Source of the DNA: an uncultured Bacilli bacterium
GTDB taxonomy: Bacteria > Bacillota_I > Bacilli_A > RF39 > UBA660
Assembly: GCA_949505625.1 (NCBI GenBank)
Contig: CATBQD010000003.1
Location: 62,001-126,000 of the forward strand
DNA length: 64,000 nucleotides
Direction: 5' to 3'
The notes under the pieces were generated by a model, which saw only the letters and a program-made list of their open reading frames with translations, was not told the origin of the DNA and did no database searches. Below, in pieces: positions 1-8,706 of the stretch. The first letter of the stretch is position 1, and each line of letters opens with the position of its first letter. A program made the translations under genes and the position numbers.

Positions 1-1680
1 ATAATAAGAATCAAAATTGATTTCTCTAAAACAAATACTTAATTCCTCACTAGAAAGAGTCATAAAGGTAGCAATATCAGTCCATTTTGTATCATATGTG
101 TAAAAAGATAAAATAATGTAAAGTTGTGTTAAAGAGATAGAACGTTTTTTAGCGTATTCCTCTAAGGGTCGATTTTTTGAAAGATGTTCCAACAATGGAA
201 TGATTTCTTGAAATATCAATTTATTAATAGGATTATTTTCTTCATATTCAGCAAAACTACAATCTAATAATACTTGTTCTGCATGAGTATAAAAATAATC
301 ATGGAAAGCTTCTTTTAGTAATGGTTCATTTTTGAGCAATCTTGTACATTTTTTTCTATGAAATAAATAATACTTTTCTATTGGAGTAATATCTAAAGCC
401 CGTTCTTTCATATTTTTAAAATCTGTTTTTATACCAGTTATTGGATCCATAAAAATAATATGTTCTTCAGCAGTACTTTTATAAATATTAATTTTTATTT
501 TTGAATGCATTAGATCTGGATTGCTAGAAATTAATGTATCATAGTTTTTAGATGTTACTTCTTCTACAATAAATGGATGTATCATTCTTGCGTTAGAAGC
601 CAAAAATTGTCTAGCACAAAACCTTAATTGTTCATTTTCAAACAATTCAGATATGTGAGCTACATTATGAATATCTTGATCAATATAATGAAAATAGTCT
701 GGCAAAGGAATAGCGGCTTGTTTTTCTTTCATTTCTTTTAAGAATTGTTTAAACTGAATAACTGGTGTTAATAGATTGGCTAACTCATCTGGAATATGAT
801 CTTGTTTTAATAATTGAACTCCATATTCATGTAATAACATATCATCTAAGACTCTTCCTGGTTCATTATATAAATGAATATAATTATAAGCTCTTTTTTT
901 TATAAAACGTTCCATCTCATGAAAACAGTTTGGATGATAGAAAACTTTTCCATCTATCAACATAATGTTTTCAAAAATGACATAGATATCTTGAATTAGC
1001 TTTTGAACATTTTCCCAAGAATTTTCTGGAAATAATTTTTCATTTGATAACCAAGAATCAACAATTAAGAAAGCAGCACGATCTAAATCAAAAATGCCTT
1101 CTACCAATTCATGTAATCCATATGGTTCTTGTTCTTTAAAATGAATAATGTAATCTGTTAAACCTGGATGTATTCTTTCTAAATATGCTTTTAATTCTTC
1201 ATCTTCATTTAAGTTACGATTTCCAATATCTTCATGCATTCCTTTATAACCGTCAACCATTTCTTCAAAAGGATGGGAAAATGGTCCATGTCCATTATCG
1301 TGTAATAATAGTTTTAATAAAAATGCTGTTTTTGTTTTTGCGTCAATTTGATATCCATTTTTTTCTAATATTAATAATAAATCTACACCTAACATATATG
1401 CAAAACACATATGTTCATATCTTGAATCTTGCATTCTTTCATTTTGTTTATAAGAATGTGCTGTTTGTATTTTGTTATAAGAGGCATGCATAGATTTAGT
1501 TGTTAATAAATCAATAAAATTCCAAGGCATATAGATTGCCTTATTACAAACTGTTCCACAGTTATCTGGAAAACCTAACATTGTATAATGTGTTCCTAAT
1601 TCATGAAATAAATGATCATAGAATTCTTTATAAATTGTATTTCTATAGGGATTTAAATTATAAAAAGTATAATTGTTCAT
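1..1680 (-). CDS. HD-domain phosphohydrolase, partial (SAMHD1/YwfO-like)
   Basis: The reading frame is open from the ATG at 1680 to the window edge, so at least 560 residues are present and the C-terminus is missing. A GGTGATAG ribosome site precedes the ATG. Residues 80-137 carry the metal-binding HD signature: SRYEH (His90), then HDNGHGPFSH with His127-Asp128, followed further on by a FDLDRAAF segment matching the D-R-A motif of SAMHD1/YwfO-type dNTP or nucleotide phosphohydrolases. In those families the usual HD string is HDIGHGPFSH; here Ile is Asn. The substrate cannot be told from sequence. It is divergent from the gene at 1781, with about 100 bp of shared regulatory DNA between them. 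Confidence 0.85.
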   Translation of the reverse strand, partial: MNNYTFYNLNPYRNTIYKEFYDHLFHELGTHYTMLGFPDNCGTVCNKAIYMPWNFIDLLTTKSMHASYNKIQTAHSYKQNERMQDSRYEHMCFAYMLGVDLLLILEKNGYQIDAKTKTAFLLKLLLHDNGHGPFSHPFEEMVDGYKGMHEDIGNRNLNEDEELKAYLERIHPGLTDYIIHFKEQEPYGLHELVEGIFDLDRAAFLIVDSWLSNEKLFPENSWENVQKLIQDIYVIFENIMLIDGKVFYHPNCFHEMERFIKKRAYNYIHLYNEPGRVLDDMLLHEYGVQLLKQDHIPDELANLLTPVIQFKQFLKEMKEKQAAIPLPDYFHYIDQDIHNVAHISELFENEQLRFCARQFLASNARMIHPFIVEEVTSKNYDTLISSNPDLMHSKIKINIYKSTAEEHIIFMDPITGIKTDFKNMKERALDITPIEKYYLFHRKKCTRLLKNEPLLKEAFHDYFYTHAEQVLLDCSFAEYEENNPINKLIFQEIIPLLEHLSKNRPLEEYAKKRSISLTQLYIILSFYTYDTKWTDIATFMTLSSEELSICFREINFDSYY

Positions 1681-1780
1681 AGCTATCACCTGTTTAGATA
1701 TTATAATTGAATGTTTATTCTTTTACAAGTATTTTATGATAATTTATGTTATAATGAGAAATAGAAAAAGAGGAGTTGTC

Positions 1781-3292
1781 ATGACAGCATATAATAGAAC
1801 AATTTATGAATTTTTAAAGCAAAATGGAATTGATATCAATAACATTTCAAATAATGTTAATAGAAAATTGAATGCGCTTTCAAAAGAAACAATTTTGTCT
1901 AGTTATTTATATTCTGTTTATGAGCCAACCATAACAGAAACAGTTTCTATAAGAAATTTAGTTGGAACAAGTGCTATTGATTCAAAATATAGATGTGATA
2001 CAGTTATACCTCTTTTCAATCTATTAGAAGACTTTTTTGATAGAGATGGAGATACTTATCATAATCGTTCTGTAGAACTATTAGATTACGAATCAAAAGA
2101 GCTAGTTCAGCGATTACAACCTTCTTTTTTAAATGATCCGATTTATTTTACTGCTATTGGTGAGAAACTTTATGTAACTATAAACGGAAATCATAGAGCT
2201 TTTTTGTTATTGTTTCATGAACTCAATAACAGAGAAAATGGAAAAGATAATGCAATTATGATACAAGCTCGTGTTAGCCATTTAAATTTAGAGTTATCAG
2301 GAATGATATTTTTATTAAAACAAAAATATGGTTCAAGATTTCAAAAAAAATCAGTTGATATAAAAAATGGGAAAATAGAATTTTTTGTAGATGGAAATTT
2401 GGAAAGTAAAAGTATAGAAAATTTTAAAACATTTGTTAAACAAGAATTTTCTATAGAAAAACTTGGATTTATTGATTTTCGAGAATTATATATGGTTGTT
2501 TTAAAAAATTCTATAGGAGATATTCATTTTAGAACAGCTATGAATTTTATATTTGATGGTTTTGAAAAACAAGATTTAAATGTGTTGATACGAACACTTC
2601 ATTATACAATTGGTTTAGAACAAGAATTAAGACAAGTTTCCTTTCAAAATAAAACTTTTGAAGAATGCCTAGACTTGATAAAAAAGGTTTTATTAGAAAG
2701 TAAGTTGCAAGCATTAAAAAAAGGAATCGATGCTTTTAATAGATTGAATAGGGAAAATAGAGAATTAGAAATTGTAGAATCCAATATTAAACGTACTTTA
2801 GATGATCTGGAAAGAGAAAAAAGGCAAGAGCAGTTTTTTGAATTTATTTCTTCAATGCCTCTAACAAATATAGAATTAGAAGAGGAAGAAAGAAGGATAA
2901 TACAATCTTTAAAACAAGAAAATAAAAAACGTTTTTCATTTGGAAAAAAGAAACGTCTTTTGAATGAAAGATTAAATGAATTAAGAAAAAGACTGAATTC
3001 TATATATTTTGAATATGATGGAATACCTTATACATTGCGAGAATTTTGTTCTTTTTATAGAGAAGCACAGCGACGACCAAAGCAGGATTTTTATGTACAA
3101 CAGGTGGAATTGGAACAATCTTTATTTGAAATACAATTGCAAAAAAGAAGAAATATTCATCGAGAGGATTGTATAGTTAAACTTGGTTTTTTAAGAAAAT
3201 TTTGTGATGATTGTGAAATTAATTTCTATGAAACTATTCAAAATGAAGGATTGGTACCTTCTATAGAAGTATTGACGCAGAAAAGGAGGTAA
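1781..3292 (+). CDS. Hypothetical protein with ParB-like N-terminal motif and coiled coil
   Basis: 503 residues. I start it at ATG 1781 because AAAGAGGAG lies just before it and a TG-n-TATAAT extended -10 sits at 1747-1755; the upstream in-frame ATGs fall in promoter DNA. The region around residues 40-140 contains a segment ending in GNHRAFLL that resembles the G-x-HR motif of ParB/sulfiredoxin-like domains; this is a weak resemblance. Residues about 300-400 are strongly charged (Glu/Lys/Arg) and predicted coiled coil. Three bases separate it from the rRNA methyltransferase gene at 3296, so they are probably co-transcribed. No firm family assignment. Confidence 0.8.
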   Translation: MTAYNRTIYEFLKQNGIDINNISNNVNRKLNALSKETILSSYLYSVYEPTITETVSIRNLVGTSAIDSKYRCDTVIPLFNLLEDFFDRDGDTYHNRSVELLDYESKELVQRLQPSFLNDPIYFTAIGEKLYVTINGNHRAFLLLFHELNNRENGKDNAIMIQARVSHLNLELSGMIFLLKQKYGSRFQKKSVDIKNGKIEFFVDGNLESKSIENFKTFVKQEFSIEKLGFIDFRELYMVVLKNSIGDIHFRTAMNFIFDGFEKQDLNVLIRTLHYTIGLEQELRQVSFQNKTFEECLDLIKKVLLESKLQALKKGIDAFNRLNRENRELEIVESNIKRTLDDLEREKRQEQFFEFISSMPLTNIELEEEERRIIQSLKQENKKRFSFGKKKRLLNERLNELRKRLNSIYFEYDGIPYTLREFCSFYREAQRRPKQDFYVQQVELEQSLFEIQLQKRRNIHREDCIVKLGFLRKFCDDCEINFYETIQNEGLVPSIEVLTQKRR

Positions 3293-3295
3293 AAG

Positions 3296-4633
3296 ATGCC
3301 AGAACAATTTTTAGAAGAGATGCAAAAGATTTTGTCAAAAGAAGAATATGAAATGTTATTACAAAGTTATAATGACCATCCAAATAAATCTATTCGCTTA
3401 CAATTAGATAAAATAGATGTAGAAACATGGGAAAAAATTAAGCCATTCAAAACTAATAAAATGAAAGAATTGGAATCTAGTTATTATATAGGAGAAAAGT
3501 TAGGAAATCATCCTTTTCATCATGCTGGATTATTTTATGTTCAAGAGCCATCTGCAATGTTACCTCCATTACTAGTTTCCATGAAAAAAGATTTTAAAGT
3601 ATTGGATTTATGTGCTGCACCTGGCGGAAAAACCTTATCTTTATCAAATCAGGTACCTGAAGGTTTTGTTTTAGCCAATGAAATTAATTATAATAGAGCT
3701 AAAAAATTACTGAGTAATGTAGAACGATTAGGACTTAAAAATGTAGTTGTTTCTTCTATGAATTCAAAATCGTTAAAAGATATTTATCATAATTATTTTG
3801 ATGTGATATTAATTGATGCTCCCTGCTCTGGAGAAGGCATGTTTCGAAAAGATGAAGAATCTAGAAAAGAATGGTCTGAAGAAAAAGTATCTGAAATGTG
3901 TAAAATAGGACATAATTTATTAGAAGATAGTTCTTTTATGTTAAAAAAGAATGGATATTTAATTTATTCCACTTGTACTTTTAATTTGCAGGAGAATGAA
4001 ATACAAATTGTAGAGTTTTTGAAACATCATGATTTTGAAATTGTGGATATTTCTCCAGACTTTGATGCAATAACAAAAAGAGGAATAAAAATAGATAAAA
4101 ATTATCCAACAGAGAAGGCAAGACGTTGTTATCCATTTCTTTATGGTGAAGGACAATTTATGATTGTATTGCAGAAAAAGGAAGAAAGTACTTGTAAAAA
4201 TATTTGCAATCATTTACAAGAATTAAATCAGAATGAACGAAAAATAGTAGATGATTTTTTAAAAATGCATTTGAAAAGACAAGATTTTGTGATAAGAAAA
4301 TATCAGAATAATATCGTTGTTCTTCCAAATATGATAGAAATTCCAAAGATGACATTGCTCTCTTGTTTTGTAAAACTTGGAGAAATAGAAAAAGACCGTT
4401 TTATTCCACATCATCAATTTGTAAAAGCCTATGGGAATGAGTTTTTAAATCAGTGTAATTTGGAACTAAATGATAAAAGAATTATGTCATATTTAAAAGG
4501 TGAAGAAATAGAAGCTGAAGTGAAAGATGGATATGGAGTGATAATGGTAAGTGGATACCCATTAGGTCTATTTAAAGCCAAAAATCGAAAATTAAAAAAT
4601 CATTATCCAAAAGGGTTACGTTATCAAGACTAG
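3296..4633 (+). CDS. rsmF: 16S rRNA m5C methyltransferase, RsmF/YebU type
   Basis: 445 residues. S-adenosylmethionine-dependent cytosine-5 methyltransferase of the NOL1/NOP2/Sun family acting on rRNA. The SAM-binding motif VLDLCAAPGGKT is near residue 100, motif IV is DAPCSGEGMFRKD and motif VI is YSTCTF; the two cysteines (in PC and TC) are the catalytic and release residues of the family. The C-terminal ~170 residues fit the RsmF-type RNA-binding extension, ending in a PUA-like stretch (GYPLGLFKAKN). A strong AAGGAGG precedes the ATG. Downstream genes follow in close order to thiI, suggesting an RNA-modification operon. Confidence 0.92.
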   Translation: MPEQFLEEMQKILSKEEYEMLLQSYNDHPNKSIRLQLDKIDVETWEKIKPFKTNKMKELESSYYIGEKLGNHPFHHAGLFYVQEPSAMLPPLLVSMKKDFKVLDLCAAPGGKTLSLSNQVPEGFVLANEINYNRAKKLLSNVERLGLKNVVVSSMNSKSLKDIYHNYFDVILIDAPCSGEGMFRKDEESRKEWSEEKVSEMCKIGHNLLEDSSFMLKKNGYLIYSTCTFNLQENEIQIVEFLKHHDFEIVDISPDFDAITKRGIKIDKNYPTEKARRCYPFLYGEGQFMIVLQKKEESTCKNICNHLQELNQNERKIVDDFLKMHLKRQDFVIRKYQNNIVVLPNMIEIPKMTLLSCFVKLGEIEKDRFIPHHQFVKAYGNEFLNQCNLELNDKRIMSYLKGEEIEAEVKDGYGVIMVSGYPLGLFKAKNRKLKNHYPKGLRYQD

Positions 4634-4648
4634 GAAGGAAAAGATAAA

Positions 4649-5131
4649 ATGGATGCATATAAATTAGTGATTATCAATTCAGAAGGGACAATTGATAGAC
4701 GTGGAGATAGAAGTGATGAAGATCTACTTCATATCAGTTGTTTAATAGAATTTATTAAAGAAAAATATCCAAATAATAAAACACTAAATCAATTAACTAT
4801 GAGACATACAGCAAATACAGGTGGATTTTTCTTAACACTTTATGGAAATATCGTTGTTTTTAATACTACGAAACATGAAGAAAAATATGGAAAAAGTATA
4901 TTTACAATGATGCCAAGCTCAATATCAGAAGAGCAGAAAAAAAGTTTAGAAGAGTTACTAGCAGGAATGCCAACATATTCTATGACGATTGCTTATGATT
5001 TACAAGTTGTAGAAGGAATTTTAGAAGGAAAGGAATTTTCCTCAACAGAGAAAGTTCCGCCAATGAATATTTTAGAAAAGTATTATCAAAAAGCTGGAAT
5101 CCCAAAAGCGAAAGGAGAAAGTACTATATGA
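4649..5131 (+). CDS. Conserved hypothetical protein
   Basis: 160 residues, soluble, no signal peptide or membrane segment. GGAAGGAAAAG precedes the ATG. I do not recognise the family. The stop codon overlaps the start of thiI by ATGA (4 bp), so translation is probably coupled and the protein may be needed with the upstream rRNA and downstream tRNA modification enzymes, but this is inference from position only. Confidence 0.75.
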   Translation: MDAYKLVIINSEGTIDRRGDRSDEDLLHISCLIEFIKEKYPNNKTLNQLTMRHTANTGGFFLTLYGNIVVFNTTKHEEKYGKSIFTMMPSSISEEQKKSLEELLAGMPTYSMTIAYDLQVVEGILEGKEFSSTEKVPPMNILEKYYQKAGIPKAKGESTI

Positions 5132-6306
5132 AGCACTTAATTTTAATCAAATATGGGGAATTAACAACCAAAAAGGCAAATCGAAAAGTATTTATTAATA
5201 TGCTTGCTAGAAATATTGAAAATTTATTAAAAGAGATTCCATTTAAAATGAATAAAGATAGAGTCCGAATGTATATTGAAGTAGAAGAACAATATTTAGA
5301 GCAAGTTACAAATAAATTAACTAAAATATTTGGAATCCATAGTATAGTTATTTGTTATCCTACAGAAACTAATATAGATAGTATTAAAGCAAAAGCTTTA
5401 GAATTATTAAAAACAAAATCATTTAAAACATTTAAAGTAGCAACCAAAAGAGCGGATAAATCATTTCCGATTCCTTCTATGGAATTTAATAATGTCATCG
5501 GTGGACATATATTAAAAAATATAGATTGTAAAGTAGATGTTCATAGTCCAGATTTATTATTAACCATTGAAATTAGAAAAGAAGGGACATATTTATATAC
5601 AGAAGAAATGAAAGGAATAGGTGGCTATCCTGTTGGAATTCAAGGAAAAGGTTTACTCATGCTAAGTGGTGGAATTGATAGTCCAGTAGCAGGTTATATG
5701 GCTTTAAAACGTGGAGTTGATATTGAATGCTTGTATTTTGAATCTCCTCCTCATACTAGTTTAGAAGCTAAAAATAAAGTAATTAAATTAGCTAGTATTA
5801 TTAATGAATACTCTGGAAATATCAAAGTACATGTTGTTCCATTTACAAAAATCCAAGAAGAAATTTATAAAAATGTTCCTGATAGTTATATTATAACCAT
5901 CATGAGAAGAATGATGTATAGGATAGCAGAAGGATATGCAAAAAAAAGAAAGTGCAAAATCATTATAAATGGAGAAAGTATAGGACAAGTTGCTAGTCAA
6001 ACATTAACAAGTATGGTTGTTATTAATAATGTAACAAATATGCCAGTGATTCGACCAGTTGCTTGTTTGGATAAATTGGAAATTATTGAAATATCAAAAA
6101 AAATTGGAACTTATGAGACAAGTATTTTGCCGTTTGAAGATTGTTGTACTATCTTTTTACCAAAACATCCAGTGATTAATCCAGAATTAGAAAAAGCAAT
6201 TCTTTATGAAAATAGTTTTGATTATGAAAGCTTAATCAATGAATGTATTCAAAATATTGATGTTATTACAGATTTGAAACAAGAAAAAAATAAAGATTTG
6301 TTATAA
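5128..6306 (+). CDS. thiI: tRNA 4-thiouridine synthase ThiI
   Basis: 392 residues. ATP-dependent sulfurtransferase that makes 4-thiouridine at tRNA position 8 and in many bacteria also feeds thiamine thiazole synthesis. An N-terminal ferredoxin-like/THUMP region (about 1-165) is followed by a PP-loop ATPase with [15 protein letters not shown] near residue 180. Length matches the rhodanese-less Bacillus-type ThiI. It overlaps the preceding gene by 4 bp. No nifS-like desulfurase, the usual sulfur donor partner, lies in this window. Confidence 0.93.
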   Translation: MKHLILIKYGELTTKKANRKVFINMLARNIENLLKEIPFKMNKDRVRMYIEVEEQYLEQVTNKLTKIFGIHSIVICYPTETNIDSIKAKALELLKTKSFKTFKVATKRADKSFPIPSMEFNNVIGGHILKNIDCKVDVHSPDLLLTIEIRKEGTYLYTEEMKGIGGYPVGIQGKGLLMLSGGIDSPVAGYMALKRGVDIECLYFESPPHTSLEAKNKVIKLASIINEYSGNIKVHVVPFTKIQEEIYKNVPDSYIITIMRRMMYRIAEGYAKKRKCKIIINGESIGQVASQTLTSMVVINNVTNMPVIRPVACLDKLEIIEISKKIGTYETSILPFEDCCTIFLPKHPVINPELEKAILYENSFDYESLINECIQNIDVITDLKQEKNKDLL

Positions 6307-6330
6307 CCAAAATTTACCACTTATTTTTTT

Positions 6331-6359
6331 GGATAAAAAAATCTTTTGTACACATTCTA
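6331..6359 (+). promoter_or_regulatory. Sigma-G/sigma-F-like promoter of first SASP gene
   Basis: GGATA at 6331-6335, 17-bp spacer, CATTCTA at 6353-6359. The -10 fits the B. subtilis sigma-G consensus CATnnTA exactly and the -35 fits GHATR at four of five positions. It lies 24 bp before the SASP start codon. Confidence 0.6.
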
Positions 6360-6369
6360 TTAGTGTACA
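6347..6369. repeat. Perfect inverted repeat overlapping SASP promoter and leader
   Basis: TGTACAC at 6347-6353 and GTGTACA at 6363-6369, separated by 9 bp. It overlaps the -10 element and abuts the ribosome site AGGAGGTG. It could be an operator or a leader hairpin; there is no T-run, so it is not a terminator. Confidence 0.6.
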
Positions 6370-6382
6370 GGAGGTGAAAGCC

Positions 6383-6592
6383 ATGAAAAATAGTTCAAAT
6401 ACTCAAAAATTAGTAGTACCTGGAGCTAAACAAGCAATCGAACAAATGAAATACGAAATTGCTAACGAATTAGGTGTTACTATGGGTCCAGATGCCACTA
6501 GTAGAGCTAACGGTTCTGTAGGTGGAGAAATCACTAAAAGATTAGTTCAAATGGGTGAACAACATTTAGGTGGTTCTAACTATACAAAATAA
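6383..6592 (+). CDS. Alpha/beta-type small acid-soluble spore protein (SASP) 1
   Basis: 69 residues from the ATG at 6383, chosen because AGGAGGTGAAAG precedes it. It binds and protects DNA in dormant spores and is degraded at germination. Both family signatures are present: [10 protein letters not shown] (the E-I-A of the GPR cleavage site) and [15 protein letters not shown]. It is paired with a second SASP 100 bp downstream, and the cognate protease gene gpr lies at 14452. The sigma-G-like promoter upstream fits forespore expression. Confidence 0.95.
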   Translation: MKNSSNTQKLVVPGAKQAIEQMKYEIANELGVTMGPDATSRANGSVGGEITKRLVQMGEQHLGGSNYTK

Positions 6593-6610
6593 TGAAATTT
6601 AGTAAAAATG

Positions 6611-6634
6611 GACAGTAGATTTACTGTCTTTTTT
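6611..6634 (+). terminator. Rho-independent terminator after SASP 1
   Basis: GACAGTA (6611-6617) pairs with TACTGTC (6622-6628) across a 4-base loop, followed by a T-run. Confidence 0.8.
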
Positions 6635-6652
6635 CATACCAAATGTTGTTAA

Positions 6653-6681
6653 CTATATTTTGATTGCTTTCTTCCATACTA
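6653..6681 (+). promoter_or_regulatory. Sigma-G/sigma-F-like promoter of second SASP gene
   Basis: CTATA at 6653-6657, 17-bp spacer, CATACTA at 6675-6681. The -10 matches CATnnTA and the -35 matches GHATR except for its first base. The spacing is identical to that of the first SASP promoter. Confidence 0.6.
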
Positions 6682-6703
6682 ATAATAAAGGAGGGGAGAA
6701 AGT

Positions 6704-6886
6704 ATGAGTACAAACAAATTAGTTGTTCCAGGTGCAAAAGAAGCAATAGAAAATTTAAAATATGAAATTGCTCGTGAATTTGGAATTACGCTTGGTGCTG
6801 ATACCACTTCTAGATTAAATGGTACAGTAGGTGGAGAAATGACAAAACGTTTGGTTGAATTGGGTAAAAAGCAATTGAAAGGATAA
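6704..6886 (+). CDS. Alpha/beta-type small acid-soluble spore protein (SASP) 2
   Basis: 60 residues, preceded by AGGAGGGGAG. It has the same two signatures as SASP 1 ([10 protein letters not shown] and [15 protein letters not shown]) but lacks the N-terminal MKNSSNT-like extension and the C-terminal tail. A tandem paralogue of the 6383 gene with its own promoter and, upstream, a terminator separating the two units. Confidence 0.95.
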   Translation: MSTNKLVVPGAKEAIENLKYEIAREFGITLGADTTSRLNGTVGGEMTKRLVELGKKQLKG

Positions 6887-6891
6887 TTGTT

Positions 6892-6981
6892 ATGAAACGT
6901 GAAATGACATTAAAAGAATATATTGATGCGATTTACTATGGTAAAGAGTATTATAAAAATATTGAAAAAAATAAAAAATAG
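6892..6981 (+). CDS. Small hypothetical peptide downstream of SASP 2
   Basis: 29 residues beginning MKREMTLKEYIDAIYYGKEY, charged and amphipathic. It starts 5 bp after the SASP 2 stop, with AAAGGA at the end of SASP 2 as a possible ribosome site, and ends immediately before a terminator, so it would be made from the SASP 2 transcript in the forespore. No known family recognised. Confidence 0.5.
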   Translation: MKREMTLKEYIDAIYYGKEYYKNIEKNKK

Positions 6982-7006
6982 AAAACTGCTTTTTGCAGTT
7001 TTTTAA
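6982..7006 (+). terminator. Rho-independent terminator of SASP 2 unit
   Basis: AAAACTGC (6982-6989) pairs with GCAGTTTT (6995-7002) and runs into further T residues. Confidence 0.85.
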
Positions 7007-7042
7007 ATAATTATTTTTGTTAAGAGGTATTTTGTCAAAAAG

Positions 7043-8173
7043 TTAATTCGTATATCGAAGATTAGAATTGGAAATGTTAAATATAATGCCGATCATAATC
7101 ATATAGCTCAATAAACTAGATCCTCCATAACTAATAAGAGGAAGTGTAATACCTGTAATAGGCATTAATCCAAAAGTCATTCCAATATTTTGAAATTGCT
7201 GATATAAGAGCATTCCTAAAATTCCTGATATAACATATTTATCAATTTTTTCACGACTATGAATGGCTAAAAAAATAAGTTTGATATCAAAAAATAGAAT
7301 AAGTCCAATCAAAATACTGGATCCAAGAAAACCAAAGTTGCTAGCATAAACTGCAAAAATGAAATCAGTTTGTGGTTCGGGAAAGTAAATTGGGGTATTA
7401 TTAAATCCATTGCCGAAAAATCCCCCTGATCCAATAGCGCTCATCCCATGTTCTAATTGAAATCCAGATGTATTAGACCAGTCTAATAATCGATCAATAC
7501 GTAAGAAAAAGGAAGTTCCAAAAATTTTAACAAATAAATCTTTGTTAAAAAAATAAAGAAATAGTAAAAATGTAACAAATAAAATAATAATTAATAATCC
7601 TAAAAGAAACCATCGATATCGAATTCCAGAAATAAAAAGCATAGTAATTGTAATAAGTAAATAAATGAGTACAACACCAGTATCAGGTTCTAGAAAAGTT
7701 AAAATGCTTGGTATTAAAACGATTGCTCCGACTTTTGTTAAAAAGAAAAATTCTTCTTTTGCAGATGGACTTTTAAATTTCAAATGAAATTCTTCAATCA
7801 TTCTTCCTAATGCAATAATTAAAATGATTTTCATGAATTCACTTGGTTGTATTGTTCCTATGCCTGGAATAGAAAACCAACATCTAGCATTGTTAATTTC
7901 TTCTCCAAAAAATAATAATAGAGTAAGAGAAATGGTTCCTATTATATATAAATACCAAGCATATCTATAAATCCATTCTTTTCCTAAAAGCATCATAAAA
8001 TAAACAAGGATAAAACCAACAAAATACCAAGCCATTTGTTTAAATGCTAGATCAGATAAATAGCTTGGTAATAATGAGGTTGCACTCCAAATTGTTAAGA
8101 TACTGATAATGGCAAATAGAAAAATGGTAATAGGAAGCCAGACATCAGTTTTATATCTTGATATTCTTTTCAT
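7043..8173 (-). CDS. rodA: Cell-shape peptidoglycan polymerase RodA (SEDS family)
   Basis: 376 residues from the ATG at 8173, which has AGGTGATAA upstream (an in-frame GTG at 8182 lies inside that site). A polytopic membrane glycosyltransferase that polymerises lipid II together with a class B PBP. About ten hydrophobic segments; the conserved C-terminal block NIGMTFGLMPITG...LISYGGSS is typical of RodA rather than FtsW. A class B PBP is encoded at 20891 in the same window. SpoVE is the alternative identity in a sporulating organism. Confidence 0.88.
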   Translation of the reverse strand: MKRISRYKTDVWLPITIFLFAIISILTIWSATSLLPSYLSDLAFKQMAWYFVGFILVYFMMLLGKEWIYRYAWYLYIIGTISLTLLLFFGEEINNARCWFSIPGIGTIQPSEFMKIILIIALGRMIEEFHLKFKSPSAKEEFFFLTKVGAIVLIPSILTFLEPDTGVVLIYLLITITMLFISGIRYRWFLLGLLIIILFVTFLLFLYFFNKDLFVKIFGTSFFLRIDRLLDWSNTSGFQLEHGMSAIGSGGFFGNGFNNTPIYFPEPQTDFIFAVYASNFGFLGSSILIGLILFFDIKLIFLAIHSREKIDKYVISGILGMLLYQQFQNIGMTFGLMPITGITLPLISYGGSSLLSYMIMIGIIFNISNSNLRYTN

Positions 8174-8312
8174 ATTTATCACCTATTTTTAATATTACAA
8201 CAAAGTTTTACCTTATTCAATGAACTTCTTATAATGTGACAATCTTTTCACTAAATTACGAAAATGTGTTCAAAAAATAAAATTTATAGTATAATGTTAA
8301 CAGGGTGATTAT

Positions 8313-8627
8313 ATGGAATATCTTCAATATATTATTATTATATCTATATTACTAATTATTGCAATTGCAATTACAAAGTCAAAAAAGAAAGATTTTAAAA
8401 TTGAAATAAATAGGTTAATTGAATGTTTAGGTGGTAAAAAAAATATTATTAAATATGAGGCAAATAAATCTAGGTTTATTGTAACATTGCACGATGTTAC
8501 AAAAGTAGATAAAGGTGCTATTCAGAAACTGGGTGCTCAAGGTATTGTAGAAATTGATAATCAATTGAAAATTATTTTAGGACCTGAAGCTAAACAATTA
8601 CAAAAATATATTGATGAGTTAAAGTGA
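8313..8627 (+). CDS. Membrane-anchored EIIB-like domain protein lacking the phospho-cysteine
   Basis: 104 residues. An N-terminal membrane helix (residues 5-20) is followed by a domain of the PTS glucose-type EIIB fold: LIECLGGKKNI, then a strand, KVDKGAIQKLGAQGI and an IILGPEA strand. In functional EIIB the loop after the first strand holds Cys followed by x-T-R; here the equivalent is EANKSR, without cysteine, so phosphotransfer is unlikely. Similar stand-alone domains occur in low-GC Bacillota; role unknown, perhaps regulatory. It has its own TATAAT promoter and a terminator that starts inside its stop region. Confidence 0.75.
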   Translation: MEYLQYIIIISILLIIAIAITKSKKKDFKIEINRLIECLGGKKNIIKYEANKSRFIVTLHDVTKVDKGAIQKLGAQGIVEIDNQLKIILGPEAKQLQKYIDELK

Positions 8628-8647
8628 TAAAAAACATCACTTTTTTT
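8622..8647 (+). terminator. Rho-independent terminator of EIIB-like gene
   Basis: AAGTGAT (8622-8628) pairs with ATCACTT (8636-8642), followed by Ts; the first arm includes the stop codon. Confidence 0.8.
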
Positions 8648-8652
8648 CATAT

Positions 8653-8686
8653 TTCGACAAAATTCGACAAAAGATTAGGATATAAT
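8653..8686 (+). promoter_or_regulatory. Tandem Spo0A boxes and -10 of kinase gene
   Basis: TTCGACAAAA occurs twice in direct tandem (8653-8662 and 8663-8672). On the minus strand each reads TTTGTCGAA, the B. subtilis 0A-box consensus, and they are exactly one helical turn apart. A TATAAT -10 follows at 8681-8686, placing the boxes over the -35 region, as in Spo0A-regulated sigma-A promoters such as spoIIG. Confidence 0.7.
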
Positions 8687-8706
8687 ATCATGGAGAGGTG
8701 AGAAAG

